A stretch of DNA of 64,000 nucleotides from Actinomyces mediterranea (GTDB taxonomy: Bacteria; Actinomycetota; Actinomycetes; Actinomycetales; Actinomycetaceae): assembly GCF_900155595.1 (NCBI RefSeq), contig NZ_FTPB01000004.1:372001-436000 (forward strand). Direction: 5' to 3'. Under the pieces are notes generated by a model, which worked only from the letters and a program-made list of their open reading frames with translations, did not search any database and had not been told where the DNA came from. The position numbers and the translations under genes are program-made. Shown piece by piece: positions 29,270-38,642 of the stretch. How positions within the stretch are numbered: the first letter of the stretch is position 1; the number at the start of each line of letters is the position of its first letter.

Positions 29270-31354
29270 TCAGGCGTTGACCTCGGCCAGCGACTCCTTC
29301 GCAGCGGCGGCGACATGCGCGGCGTCGAAGCCGTAATCGGCGAAGAGCTTGTCCCCGGAAGCGGACTCGCCGTAGTGCTCCAGTGAAATACTCCGCCCCG
29401 CGTCGCCGACCAGGCCGCGCCACGGCATCGCGATGCCCGCCTCAACGGAGACGCGCGCCTTGACGGCCGCAGGGAGTACCGACTCCTTGTAGGACGCATC
29501 CTCTGCGTCGAACCACTCCATACAGGGCACGGAGACGACACGGGCCCTGACGCCCTCGGAGGCGAGCAGTTCCTTCGCATCGAGGGCGTACTGGACTTCC
29601 GAGCCCGATGCCATGAGGATCACGTCGGGAGTGCCCTCACAGTCGGATAGGACGTAGGCGCCGCGGGAGACTCCATCGACCGGCGCATTGCCAGACTTTT
29701 CATCGCGGGCGATGACCGGCAGGTTCTGACGGGACAGGATCAGAGCAGCGGGCTTCGCGTTCTCAAGAGCCGCCTTCCATGCGGCTACCGTCTCGTTCGC
29801 ATCCGCAGGGCGGATGACGGCGAGGTTCGGGATCGCACGATACGCGGCGAGGTGCTCAATCGGCTGGTGCGTCGGGCCGTCTTCACCCACGCCGATGGAG
29901 TCATGCGTCCACACGTAAGTGACGGGCAGATCCATGAGAGCGGCGAGACGGACCGCTCCGCGCATGAAGTCGGAGAACACGAAGAACGTGCCGCCGTAGG
30001 GACGGGTGAGGCCATCGGCTGCGATTCCATTCATGATCGCGCCCATCGCGAATTCGCGGATGCCGAAGTGCAGATTGCGTCCGAAGATGTTACCTGTGAA
30101 GGCGCCTGTCGAATTCTCCGCGGGGATGAAGGAGGGCTGGCCCGGCATGATCGTATTATTCGACCCGGCGAGGTCGGCCGAACCGCCCCACACCTCGGGG
30201 AGGGCATCGGCGAGTGAGGCGATGACCTTGCCTGATGCGGAGCGAGTCGCAACCGATGTGCCCGCTTCGAAGGTCGGTAGGGAGGTGTCCCAGCCGTCGG
30301 GGAGCTTGTGGGCGACGATGCGGTCGAGGAGGGCCGCCTGATCCGGGTTGGCGGCGCGCCACTGCTCGAAGCGCGCATCCCAGTCGGCCCTGGCCGCTGC
30401 GGCGCGCTCCGCCGCATTCGCGCGCGCATGCGCCACGGCCTCTTCGTCGACGTCGAACATCGCGTCGGGGTTCGCGCCGAGCGCTTCTTTGAGGCCGCGC
30501 AGCGCGTCGGTTCCGAGTTTCGAACCGTGGATACCACCGGTGTTCTGCTTGCCGGGGGTCGGCCAGCCGATGATGGTGCGCAGTGCGATGATCGACGGCT
30601 TGTCGGTCTCAGCCTTCGCAGCTTCGATCGCCGCGTCGAGAGCGGAAACGTCTTCGATGTAGGAGCCGTCGGACTTGAGCCAGTCGACGCGCTGAGTGTG
30701 CCAGCCGTAGGCCTCGTAGCGGGCGAGGACGTCCTCGGTGAAGGCGATATTCGTGTCGTCTTCGATGGAGATGTGGTTGTCATCCCAGATCAAGATGAGA
30801 TTGCCGAGCTTCTGGGTGCCCGCCAGCGAGGACGCTTCCGCAGCGACGCCCTCCTGAAGGCAGCCGTCGCCTGCGATCGCGTAGACGAAATGATCGAAGA
30901 CGGATTCGCCCAGCGGCGTGTTCGCGTCGAACATGCCATGGGTGCGACGTGCCGACATGGCGAAGCCGACTGCGGCGGCGACGCCGGTGCCCAAAGGTCC
31001 GGTGGTGATCTCAATGCCGGGGGTGTGCCCGAACTCGGGGTGCGCGGGGGTGAGGGAGTGCTGCGTGCGCAGCGCCTCAAGATCGGACTTCTCCAAGCCC
31101 ATTCCGGCCAGGTACATCTGGCAGTACTGGGTAAGGGAGGAGTGTCCCGCGGAGAGTATGAAACGGTCGCGTCCGAGCCACCGGAGATCCTTCGGATCGA
31201 TGTTCAGGTGGCGCTGGAACAGCAGATAGGCGGCCGGGGCGAGCGAGATCGCCGTTCCTGGGTGTCCCGAGCCCACGTTCTCCACTGCATCCGCGGCGAG
31301 GACCTTCGCAGTCGCCACTGCACGATCATCTAAGGAATCCCACTTCAATGTCAC
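29270..31354 (-). CDS. tkt: Transketolase
   Basis: Tkt (694 aa), the thiamine-diphosphate enzyme of the non-oxidative pentose phosphate pathway, transfers two-carbon units between sugars. Motifs: SGHPGTAISLAPAAYLLF with the catalytic His, HPEFGHTPGIEITTGPLGTG, the ThDP signature GDGCLQEGVAAEASSLAG...DDN, FSDFMRGAVRLAAL, THDSIGVGEDGPTHQPIEHLA with the cofactor-activating region, and SLEHYGESASGDKLFADYGF near the end. GTG 31354 has GGAGG about 6 nt upstream. It is transcribed alone, opposite to secG and xerD. Confidence 0.96.
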   Translation of the reverse strand: MTLKWDSLDDRAVATAKVLAADAVENVGSGHPGTAISLAPAAYLLFQRHLNIDPKDLRWLGRDRFILSAGHSSLTQYCQMYLAGMGLEKSDLEALRTQHSLTPAHPEFGHTPGIEITTGPLGTGVAAAVGFAMSARRTHGMFDANTPLGESVFDHFVYAIAGDGCLQEGVAAEASSLAGTQKLGNLILIWDDNHISIEDDTNIAFTEDVLARYEAYGWHTQRVDWLKSDGSYIEDVSALDAAIEAAKAETDKPSIIALRTIIGWPTPGKQNTGGIHGSKLGTDALRGLKEALGANPDAMFDVDEEAVAHARANAAERAAAARADWDARFEQWRAANPDQAALLDRIVAHKLPDGWDTSLPTFEAGTSVATRSASGKVIASLADALPEVWGGSADLAGSNNTIMPGQPSFIPAENSTGAFTGNIFGRNLHFGIREFAMGAIMNGIAADGLTRPYGGTFFVFSDFMRGAVRLAALMDLPVTYVWTHDSIGVGEDGPTHQPIEHLAAYRAIPNLAVIRPADANETVAAWKAALENAKPAALILSRQNLPVIARDEKSGNAPVDGVSRGAYVLSDCEGTPDVILMASGSEVQYALDAKELLASEGVRARVVSVPCMEWFDAEDASYKESVLPAAVKARVSVEAGIAMPWRGLVGDAGRSISLEHYGESASGDKLFADYGFDAAHVAAAAKESLAEVNA

Positions 31355-31565
31355 ATCGGCCTCCAGCCGGTCAGGGCCCCGTCATCGGGGCGCATGGATT
31401 ACTTTTCCAGTCTAACGAATTCGAGCTGCTACGCCCTGCGCACCCACTGCTCGATTGTGCAACAGCGGATGGGCATTGGCGCTGATCACCGGGACATACG
31501 GGGGGAGCAGGTACCTTCGGCCCACGTTCCGGCGACGCCTGGACCGTCGGTGGCGCTCGAGCCGA

Positions 31566-31571
31566 TAGGCT
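31566..31571 (+). promoter_or_regulatory. -10 element of leaderless xerD transcript
   Basis: TAGGCT, 6 nt before ATG 31578; no ribosome binding site between. Confidence 0.55.
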
Positions 31572-31577
31572 GAGCCC

Positions 31578-32531
31578 ATGAAGGAGAGTGACGAATACGC
31601 CGAGGAGTGGCTCAGCCACTTGCGCATCGAGCAGGGCGCCTCGGCTCATACGATCTCGAACTACCGTCGGGACATCAGGCGCTACCTCGACGACCTCGAC
31701 GCCCACGAAATCCACTCCGTCAACGACGTCCACAGCTCCGATATCGAACGCCATCTCACTGATTTCGCCTCGGGGACGCTCACGGGTTCTGCAGCCGCCG
31801 CCTCGTCCGTCGCCCGCGCCTGTGCGGCCATCCGCGGCTTCCACCGATTCCTCCTCACCGACTCGATCACCACCGATGATCCTGCCGCTCGCGTGCGCGC
31901 CCCCAAACAGGGTCGCCACCTCCCCAAAGCGCTGAGCGTCGAACAGGTGACGAGTCTCCTCGACGCCGCGCACGCACTGTCCGATCCCGTATCCATGCGC
32001 GACGCCGCCCTCCTCGAACTCCTCTATGCGACGGGCGCCCGAGTCTCCGAAGCGGTGGGACTGTCCATTGATGATCTCGACCTGGACGAGGAGCTACCCG
32101 TCGTCCGCCTCTTCGGCAAGGGCCGCAAGGAGAGACTCGTCCCCCTCGGCCGCTACGCGAAAGAGGCCCTCGAGGCCTATATCGTCAGGGCCCGCCCCGG
32201 TTTTGCTGTCCAAGGGCGCGGGGCCTCCGCCGTCTTCCTCAATCAGCGCGGGCGCCCCCTGTCGCGCCAGAGTGCATGGGAGGCAATCCAACGCTGCGCC
32301 GACCGGGCCGACCTCGGCGTGGACGTGTCGCCCCACACTCTCCGCCACTCCTTCGCCACGCACCTGCTCGAAGGCGGTGCCTCGATCAGGGATGTCCAAG
32401 AACTCCTCGGGCACGCATCCGTCCAAACGACGCAGATCTACACGCGGGTCACGGCGACGACACTGCAGGAGGTCTACCGTTCCTCGCACCCACGGGCCGG
32501 GGTGGGGCAGTTGACGGAGAACATGTCCTAG
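31578..32531 (+). CDS. xerD: Site-specific tyrosine recombinase XerD
   Basis: XerD (317 aa) resolves chromosome dimers at dif together with XerC and FtsK. An N-terminal SAM-like core-binding domain (residues 5-95) precedes the catalytic domain. All catalytic residues are visible: Arg155 (ATGARVSEA), Lys184 (GKGRKERLVPLG), His253 and Arg256 (HTLRHSFATH), His279 (LLGHASVQTT) and nucleophile Tyr288 (QIYTRV). It heads the segregation cluster with parA and scpAB. No attachment site, excisionase or phage gene is nearby, so it is housekeeping rather than a phage integrase. Confidence 0.93.
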   Translation: MKESDEYAEEWLSHLRIEQGASAHTISNYRRDIRRYLDDLDAHEIHSVNDVHSSDIERHLTDFASGTLTGSAAAASSVARACAAIRGFHRFLLTDSITTDDPAARVRAPKQGRHLPKALSVEQVTSLLDAAHALSDPVSMRDAALLELLYATGARVSEAVGLSIDDLDLDEELPVVRLFGKGRKERLVPLGRYAKEALEAYIVRARPGFAVQGRGASAVFLNQRGRPLSRQSAWEAIQRCADRADLGVDVSPHTLRHSFATHLLEGGASIRDVQELLGHASVQTTQIYTRVTATTLQEVYRSSHPRAGVGQLTENMS

Positions 32532-32534
32532 ACT
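32529..32534 (+). promoter_or_regulatory. -10 element of leaderless parA transcript, inside the xerD stop codon
   Basis: TAGACT shares its first three bases with the TAG stop of xerD and ends 6 nt before GTG 32541. parA can thus be transcribed independently of xerD. Confidence 0.5.
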
Positions 32535-32540
32535 TGCACT

Positions 32541-33404
32541 GTGACGAAAGACGTACAGCCCACATTGACCGGTGACATTGGATCCGAACTGGAAGACTTC
32601 CCGGTTCCCGCACCTTTGACGGGCCACGGGCCTGCACGCGTCATCGCCATGTGCAATCAGAAGGGCGGCGTCGGCAAAACGACGACGACCATCAACCTCG
32701 GCGCGTCACTGGCCGAATACGGCCGCAAGGTGCTCATCGTCGACTTCGACCCGCAGGGCGCCGCATCCGTCGGCCTCGGCATCAACACCCTCGACATGGA
32801 GCAGACGGTCTACACGCTGCTGATGAATCCGAAGGCGAATATCGCTTCCGCCATCTGCTCGACCCCGGTCGACGGCCTCGACATTATCCCTGCGAATATC
32901 GACTTGTCCGCAGCTGAAGTCCAACTCGTCAACGAGGTCGCCCGCGAATCCGCTTTGGCGAGGGTCCTGCGCCGCGTCGAAGAGGACTACGACGTCATTC
33001 TCATCGACTGTCAGCCCTCCCTCGGCCTTCTCGCCGTCAATGCGCTCACCGCCGCCCACGGTGTCATCGTGCCCGTCGAAGCGGAGTTCTTCGCGCTGCG
33101 CGGCGTCGCCCTGCTCGTCGAGACCATTGAAACAGTGCGTGACCGCATCAATCCGCGCCTGAAGATCGACGGCATTGTCGCGACGATGGTCGACCAGCGG
33201 ACCCTGCATTCGCGCGAGGTGCTCGAGCGCCTCGACGAGGCATTCGGCGACCTCGTGTTCACGACCCGGATCTCCAGGACCGTGAAGTTCCCCGATGCGT
33301 CGGTCGCCACCGAGCCGATCACGACCTACGCGCCGAATCACCCGGGTGCGCGCCAGTACCGTCGCCTCGCCCGTGAGGTCATCGCCCGTGGTGACGCAGC
33401 CTGA
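32541..33404 (+). CDS. ParA/Soj family ATPase
   Basis: A 287-aa MinD/ParA-type ATPase. The deviant Walker A motif CNQKGGVGKTTTTINLG (about residues 37-53) with its signature Lys, the switch I region VDFDPQGAASVGLG, and the Walker B VILIDCQPSLGLL are intact. There is no ParB gene or parS-like repeat next to it. The chromosomal Soj/Spo0J pair normally lies near oriC, so this is the second ParA-like protein that actinobacteria encode beside scpAB. A role in chromosome organisation together with ScpA/ScpB is inferred from position. Confidence 0.88.
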   Translation: MTKDVQPTLTGDIGSELEDFPVPAPLTGHGPARVIAMCNQKGGVGKTTTTINLGASLAEYGRKVLIVDFDPQGAASVGLGINTLDMEQTVYTLLMNPKANIASAICSTPVDGLDIIPANIDLSAAEVQLVNEVARESALARVLRRVEEDYDVILIDCQPSLGLLAVNALTAAHGVIVPVEAEFFALRGVALLVETIETVRDRINPRLKIDGIVATMVDQRTLHSREVLERLDEAFGDLVFTTRISRTVKFPDASVATEPITTYAPNHPGARQYRRLAREVIARGDAA

Positions 33405-34212
33405 CGGGGGAGTCTCCCAGAGCGCGATCGACGACTTCCATGTTGCCCTCGAGGTCTTCGAGGGCCCGTTCGATTTGCTGTTGCAACTCATCACCCGCAA
33501 GAAGCTCGACATCACCGAGGTCTCGCTATCCGAAGTCACCGACGAGTTCATCGCGCATATGCGCCTCTTCCCGGACCTGTCGCAGACGACGGAGTTCCTC
33601 GTCGTCGCAGCGACCCTCCTCGACATCAAAGCGGCCAGGCTCCTGCCCGCACCGGAGTCGGACGCGGAGGCATCGACGCAGGATCTGGAGGCGCGCGATC
33701 TGCTCTTCTCCCGACTCTTACAGTACCGAGCCTTCAAAACGGTGTCCGCCGAATTCTCCCGACGATTGGACGCCACCTCCGGACTCTTCGCCAGGGATGT
33801 CCCGCTGGAGCCTCATTTCGCGGCCCTGTTGCCCGAACTCATGTGGTCGGCGAGCCCCGATGACCTGCTGCGCGCCGCAGTCCGCGCATTCAGCGACGCG
33901 GTGGAACACATTCAGGTCACCCACCTGCACGACCCGGTGGTGCCCGTCGCCGGACAGGCGGAAATCATTATTGAGAGGCTGCGGGCGTCTGGAACCCTCA
34001 CATTCCACGATGTCGTCGCCGACGCCGCGTCGACTGCGGTCGTCGTGTCGAGGTTCCTCGCGATCCTCGAACTCTACCGGCGCCGCGTCCTCGAGTTCGC
34101 CCAGTCCGAGCCCCTCGCGCCGTTGACGCTGACGTGGGTCGGCGAGGACGAGTCCGACACTGCGATCGACGAGGGCGAATACGAGGCCGTCACACCCGAC
34201 GAGGAGGAATAG
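33391..34212 (+). CDS. scpA: Segregation and condensation protein ScpA
   Basis: ScpA (273 aa) is the kleisin subunit that bridges SMC heads. The diagnostic N-terminus FHVALEVFEGPFDLLLQLITRKKLDITEVSLSEVT-type sequence and the TEFLVVAATLLDIKAARLLP helix are clear; the C-terminal winged helix is at about 190-245. GTG 33391 is the start, giving a 14-nt overlap with parA; the longer frame from 33295 is parA coding sequence. ScpB follows after 3 nt. Confidence 0.94.
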   Translation: MTQPDGGVSQSAIDDFHVALEVFEGPFDLLLQLITRKKLDITEVSLSEVTDEFIAHMRLFPDLSQTTEFLVVAATLLDIKAARLLPAPESDAEASTQDLEARDLLFSRLLQYRAFKTVSAEFSRRLDATSGLFARDVPLEPHFAALLPELMWSASPDDLLRAAVRAFSDAVEHIQVTHLHDPVVPVAGQAEIIIERLRASGTLTFHDVVADAASTAVVVSRFLAILELYRRRVLEFAQSEPLAPLTLTWVGEDESDTAIDEGEYEAVTPDEEE

Positions 34213-34215
34213 CCA

Positions 34216-34785
34216 GTGGAAGATTCTGCACTGGAGGAGTTGTGGGCGCCCCTCGAGGCGATCCTCATGGTCGTGTCCGAACCGGTCAGCGCAGTTGAAC
34301 TCGCAGACGCGATCGGCGCCGACGAGGAGACGACGGAGGCCGCCCTCGCCGCCCTCGCCGCTCATTACCGCGGAGAAAAGCGGGGACGAGTCCACGGCTA
34401 CGAACTGCGCAACGTCGCTGGTGGCTGGCGCATTTATTCGGCGCGCACATGGGCCGGCGTCGTCGGGCGCTTCATCATCGGCTCTGCGTCGTCGCGCCTG
34501 TCGCAGGCGGCGTTGGAGACTCTCGCGGTCGTCGCCTACCGCCAGCCCGTCTCAAGGTCGCGAATCTCGCACATCCGCGGCGTGAACGTCGACGCCGTCA
34601 TGCGTACTCTGGTATCCAGAGGACTGATTGAAGAGGTCGGAGAGTCGGAATCGGGCGCCCACCTGTATGGAACGACCCGTTTGTTCCTGGAGAAGATGGG
34701 ATTCGGATCCCTCGACGACCTGGTGCCGCTTGCACCGTATCTGCCGACCAGCGACGAGTTGGATGAACTGGAGGAACAGCTGTGA
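34216..34785 (+). CDS. scpB: Segregation and condensation protein ScpB
   Basis: ScpB (189 aa), dimeric winged-helix partner of ScpA in the SMC complex. Conserved parts include EAILMVVSEPVSAVELADAIG, YELRNVAGGWRIYSAR, LSQAALETLAVVAYRQPVSRSRISHIRGVNVDAVMRTLVSRGLIEEVG (spread over about 95-140) and LYGTTRLFLEKMGF. GTG 34216 is preceded by GAGGAGG. The last 4 nt overlap the pseudouridine synthase start. Confidence 0.95.
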   Translation: MEDSALEELWAPLEAILMVVSEPVSAVELADAIGADEETTEAALAALAAHYRGEKRGRVHGYELRNVAGGWRIYSARTWAGVVGRFIIGSASSRLSQAALETLAVVAYRQPVSRSRISHIRGVNVDAVMRTLVSRGLIEEVGESESGAHLYGTTRLFLEKMGFGSLDDLVPLAPYLPTSDELDELEEQL

Positions 34786-35531
34786 GGAACGATCCCTACG
34801 TCGAGGGCGGCATCCGTCTGCAAAAGGCCCTGTCGCAGGCGGGCGTGGCGTCTCGTCGCGCGGCCGAGGAAATGATCGAGGACGGGCGAGTCCAGGTCGA
34901 TGGGAAGGTGATCCGCTCGCAGGGGATGCGCATCGACCCGACGACCCAGGTCGTCCACGTCGACGGCGAACGCATCTTCTTCGACGAGGCGAAGCACATC
35001 GTCCTCGCCGTCAACAAGCCCGTGGGCGTCGTCTCCACCATGAGTGACCCCGAGGGCAGGCCCACCCTCTCCGACCTCATCGTCGACTACCCCGAACGCC
35101 TCTACCACGTGGGCAGGCTCGATATCGACACTTCCGGCCTGCTGCTTCTCACCAATGACGGCGAGCTGGCGAACCGTCTGACCCACCCCTCCTACGAGGT
35201 GTCAAAGGTCTATGTGGCCCGCCTGCACGGGGAGGTCAAGCCCTATGTGCGCCGTCGCCTCCTCGAGGGCATCACCCTCGACGACGGGCCGATCAAAGCG
35301 GACTCCTTCCGAGTCGTCGACACCTACGGCGATATCACGACGGTAGAGATCGTTGTGCACGAGGGCCGCAACCGCCTCGTGCGGCGCATGATGGACGCCG
35401 TCGGATACCCCGTGCGCGAACTGGTGCGCACCGGTTTCGGTCCGATCCGCCTCGACCATCTCCAACCGGGGACGACGCGCCGTGTCAAGGGCAATGCCCT
35501 CAAGGCCCTCTACACCAGCGTGGGGCTCTAA
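34782..35531 (+). CDS. RluB/RsuA-family rRNA pseudouridine synthase
   Basis: A 249-aa pseudouridine synthase with an N-terminal S4 RNA-binding domain (IRLQKALSQAGVASRRAAEEMIEDGRVQV-type, residues 8-70) and the RsuA/RluB catalytic domain. The catalytic Asp is in VGRLDIDTSGLLLLTNDGELANRLTHPSYEVSK (about residue 110). EGRNRLVRRMMDAVGYPVRELVRTGFGPI completes the fold. Its placement after scpB is widely conserved. The target base, probably in 23S rRNA, is inferred only from family. Confidence 0.93.
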   Translation: MRNDPYVEGGIRLQKALSQAGVASRRAAEEMIEDGRVQVDGKVIRSQGMRIDPTTQVVHVDGERIFFDEAKHIVLAVNKPVGVVSTMSDPEGRPTLSDLIVDYPERLYHVGRLDIDTSGLLLLTNDGELANRLTHPSYEVSKVYVARLHGEVKPYVRRRLLEGITLDDGPIKADSFRVVDTYGDITTVEIVVHEGRNRLVRRMMDAVGYPVRELVRTGFGPIRLDHLQPGTTRRVKGNALKALYTSVGL

Positions 35532-35532
35532 C

Positions 35533-36693
35533 ATGGCCTCGCCCCGCCCCATCGTCGCCACTCGGGGACCGGTCCTCATCATCGGATCCGGCCTCCTCGG
35601 CGCATCCTTGGGCCTGTGTCTGCGCGCAGCGGGAGTCGACGTTTACCTCGAGGACACGTCGCCGACGGCGCTGCGACTGGCCCAAGACATCGGCGCGGGC
35701 ATCCCATTCGTCGACGTCCCCGACGTCGAACCGAATCTCGTCATTGTCGCAGCGCCCCCGGATGTCGCCGACGCCTGCGTCGTCGACGCGCTCACGCACT
35801 TCGAAAAGGCGATCGTCACTGATGTCGCCTCGGTGAAAGTCGCCGTCGGCAATGATGTTCTTCGGGCCGCTGAGAGTGCGCATGACCCGGCTCTCGCTTC
35901 ACGATACGTCGGATCTCACCCCATGGCAGGCAGGGAGCGCAGCGGCGCTGGTGCGGCAGATGCCGACCTGTTCTACGGTCGCCCCTGGGTGGTCGTGCCC
36001 CATGGGTCCTCCGATCCGCGGGCCGTCCTTGCGGTGCGCACGCTGGCAACGGATGTCGGGGCCGTTCCCCTCGAACTCGATGCTCGCACGCACGACGCAT
36101 CGGTCGCCCTCGTTTCTCATGTCCCCCAACTCGTCGCGTCCCTGCTCGCCGCCCGCCTCGCCGACGCCACGCCCGAGGTCTTGGGATTGGCCGGGCAAGG
36201 TCTGCGCGACACGACCCGCATCGCCGCATCCGACCCGCGCCTGTGGACTGCGATCCTTGCCGGCAATGCCGGGCCCGTCGTCGACATCCTCAAGGCGCTG
36301 AGCCTCGACCTGTCCGCCCTCATCGTTCATCTCGATGCAGCGGCGAAGAGGGGACCATTACGCGGGGGAAGCGTCGGAGCCGTCAATCGTGTCATGGAGG
36401 CCGGCAACCGCGGCGTCGCCCGCATCCCCGGCAAACACGGCGGAGCCCCCAGTCGCTACGCGGAGCTCGAAGTGCTCATCCCCGACACTCCCGGCGAACT
36501 CGGCAGGCTGTTCACAGAGTTCGGTGAAATCGGCATCAATATCGAGGATCTCGTCCTCGAACACTCCGCTGGGCAGGCGGTCGGCCTTGGCCGGATCTTC
36601 ATCGACCCGGCGCGCCTCCTTGAGGCCGAGAAGGAACTTGAGAAGCGCGGATGGCGCCTCATTACCCACGCGATCACAGGAGACACGTACTGA
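35533..36693 (+). CDS. tyrA: Prephenate dehydrogenase with ACT domain
   Basis: TyrA (386 aa) converts prephenate to 4-hydroxyphenylpyruvate in tyrosine synthesis. The NAD(P) loop VLIIGSGLLGASLGLCLRAAG (residues 12-32), SVKVAVG, SHPMAGRERSG and the LVSHVPQLVASLLA helix are typical. A C-terminal ACT domain (about 310-385, LEVLIPDTPGELGRLFTEFGEIGINIEDL) should mediate feedback control by an aromatic amino acid. ATG 35533 lies just behind the preceding stop; the frame from 35482 is upstream coding sequence. Its end overlaps the cmk start (TGATG). Confidence 0.93.
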   Translation: MASPRPIVATRGPVLIIGSGLLGASLGLCLRAAGVDVYLEDTSPTALRLAQDIGAGIPFVDVPDVEPNLVIVAAPPDVADACVVDALTHFEKAIVTDVASVKVAVGNDVLRAAESAHDPALASRYVGSHPMAGRERSGAGAADADLFYGRPWVVVPHGSSDPRAVLAVRTLATDVGAVPLELDARTHDASVALVSHVPQLVASLLAARLADATPEVLGLAGQGLRDTTRIAASDPRLWTAILAGNAGPVVDILKALSLDLSALIVHLDAAAKRGPLRGGSVGAVNRVMEAGNRGVARIPGKHGGAPSRYAELEVLIPDTPGELGRLFTEFGEIGINIEDLVLEHSAGQAVGLGRIFIDPARLLEAEKELEKRGWRLITHAITGDTY

Positions 36694-37418
36694 TGAACAC
36701 GACCGACAGGCGCAGCGCCATCGAATCCGTCGGGATCACCATCGCCATTGACGGGCCCGCAGGTTCGGGCAAATCGACGGTCTCGAAGCTCTTGGCGACG
36801 CGTCTGGGCATCGGCTACCTCGACACGGGAGCCATGTATCGGGCGCTCACCTGGTACGTCCTCGAGAACGGCATCAACGTCGAGGACGAGGACGCGGTGG
36901 TCGCGGCTGCAGATTCGATGCGACTGGTCATGAGCTCCGACCCAACCAGCCCCACGTTTGTCATCGCGGATACGGATGTGAACGAAGCGATCAGGCATCC
37001 GCGCATCGCCCTCGCCATCCGGCATATTTCCACGAACCTCAAGGTTCGCGCATGGATGGCTGCCGAGCAACGCCGACGCATGATGGAGGCGCGTGCTGCA
37101 GGTTCGGGCATGATCGCCGAGGGGAGGGACATCACCACCGTCGTCTGTCCCGATGCGGACGTGAGGGTGCTGCTCCTCGCCGATCAGGAGGCCCGTCTGC
37201 GCAGGCGGACCCTCGAACTCTACGGCGATACGACGAAGGAACACCTCGACGAGGTGCGCGAACAGGTCATCGGGCGCGACGCCGCGGATGCGACGGTTTC
37301 GGAGTTCATGACTCCGGCGCCCGGAGTCGATGTCGTCGATTCCTCCGGTCTCGACATCGAGGGAGTGACGGAGGCGATTCTCGTCCTTGTCGACCGCAAT
37401 CTCCAGTCGCGCATCTGA
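36693..37418 (+). CDS. cmk: Cytidylate kinase
   Basis: Cmk (241 aa) phosphorylates CMP and dCMP. P-loop IDGPAGSGKSTVSKLLA (about residues 20-36), YLDTGAMYRALTW, the CMP-binding insert, EGRDITTVVCPDADV and the LID region AQR-like RDAADATVSEF are present. It begins within the tyrA stop codon. In mycobacteria and many other actinobacteria der directly follows cmk; here an unrelated aminotransferase in the other direction follows instead. Confidence 0.95.
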   Translation: MNTTDRRSAIESVGITIAIDGPAGSGKSTVSKLLATRLGIGYLDTGAMYRALTWYVLENGINVEDEDAVVAAADSMRLVMSSDPTSPTFVIADTDVNEAIRHPRIALAIRHISTNLKVRAWMAAEQRRRMMEARAAGSGMIAEGRDITTVVCPDADVRVLLLADQEARLRRRTLELYGDTTKEHLDEVREQVIGRDAADATVSEFMTPAPGVDVVDSSGLDIEGVTEAILVLVDRNLQSRI

Positions 37419-37457
37419 ACCCCAGCCGGATTCCCCCCGGGCGCGGCGTCGTCTGCG

Positions 37458-38642
37458 CTAGCCGCGGGATACGGACGGGACGAGGGGGGCGAGGCGCTCG
37501 ATCCCCTCACGGATCGCCTCGCTCGGCGCCGAGCAGGACAAACGCACATGAGTCGACGCTGTGAGCGGCCCGAAGTCCCTCCCCGGTGTCAATGCGACGC
37601 CGCACTCGTGAAGGGCACGGCGGCAAAACTCGTCGGCGCTCATGCCGGTCGAGGACACATCGAAGTACACGTAGAACGCGCCGTCGGGCACCACGGGCAC
37701 GGGCAGGCCGAGGGCCGCGAGTCTATTGGTAGCGACCCTGCGGCGCTCGGCGAAGAGCAGTCGGCGCTGCTCGCACCAGGCGATGGATTCGGGTGTGAAA
37801 CACTCGAGGGCAGCGATCTGCGCGGGGGTTGGCGCGCAGATGAGGAGGTTCTGCGAGAGGCGGTCCATGGACTCGACCATGTCCTCTGGAACAATGGTCC
37901 ATCCCAGGCGCCATCCTGTCATCCCGAAGTACTTCGAGAAACTCGACACGATGACCGCATCGGGGGCGAAGCTCAGAGCCGTCGGGGGCATTGATCCGTC
38001 GGGCGACTCATCGGCCAAATCGAGGTAGATCTCATCAATGACGGACCAGCCACCGTGCGCCTTCACGAAGTCGCAGATGCGTGCGAGTTCGTCAGCGGGG
38101 ATGCTCGTACCCGTCGGATTCGACGGCGAGGCGATGAGAACGCCGCGCGTATCCGGGGTCCAGTTGTCGACGACGAGCGCTTCGTCAAGCTGGTAGCGGG
38201 TAGCGGGGGTTGTCGGAATGAGAGCGACATCGGCTCCGAAAGTTGCGAGGAATTGCCGGTTACACGGGTAGGACGGATCGGAGAGCAGGACCCGGTCTCC
38301 CGGGTCGACGAGGGCTGCGGAAAGGAGAAGGAGCGCAGCCGAGGCTCCCGCGGTGACGCACACCCTGTGTGGAGCCACGCTCACGCCGTGAATCTCCTCG
38401 TACCTGCGGGCGATCGCCTCGCGCAGCGCGGGCAGCCCGAGCGCATCCGTGTAGGGAAGCGGACGCCCGTCGCCCGCCTCGCGCAGCGCGTCAAGGACTC
38501 GGGGAGGGGCGCCGGAATCCGGTTCTCCCAAGGAGAGACGGATGACATGGCGGCCCTCGCGAGCGAGACGCGCTGCATCCGCTGCGACCGCCATCGCGTA
38601 GAAGGGCTGGAACCGTTGTGCCCGGGTGGACAGTCGTGTCAT
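37458..38642 (-). CDS. PLP-dependent aminotransferase, class I/II
   Basis: A 394-aa fold-type I aminotransferase. The cofactor-binding pattern is complete: ITAGASAAL-type loop (VTAGASAALLLL), SPSNPTGT with the substrate Asn, DEIYLDL, the PLP Lys in SSFSKYFGMTGWRLGW, and the substrate carboxylate Arg in HVRLSCS near the end. It resembles the AspC/AlaT-like group; the amino-acid substrate cannot be told. It overlaps the upstream GH2 gene by 4 nt, so it is the second gene of that unit. Confidence 0.87.
   Translation of the reverse strand: MTRLSTRAQRFQPFYAMAVAADAARLAREGRHVIRLSLGEPDSGAPPRVLDALREAGDGRPLPYTDALGLPALREAIARRYEEIHGVSVAPHRVCVTAGASAALLLLSAALVDPGDRVLLSDPSYPCNRQFLATFGADVALIPTTPATRYQLDEALVVDNWTPDTRGVLIASPSNPTGTSIPADELARICDFVKAHGGWSVIDEIYLDLADESPDGSMPPTALSFAPDAVIVSSFSKYFGMTGWRLGWTIVPEDMVESMDRLSQNLLICAPTPAQIAALECFTPESIAWCEQRRLLFAERRRVATNRLAALGLPVPVVPDGAFYVYFDVSSTGMSADEFCRRALHECGVALTPGRDFGPLTASTHVRLSCSAPSEAIREGIERLAPLVPSVSRG

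Noticed and set aside
31578-32531. Tyrosine recombinase as a phage or island integrase
   Set aside because: It matches XerD, lies in the conserved segregation cluster, and no att repeat or phage gene is present.
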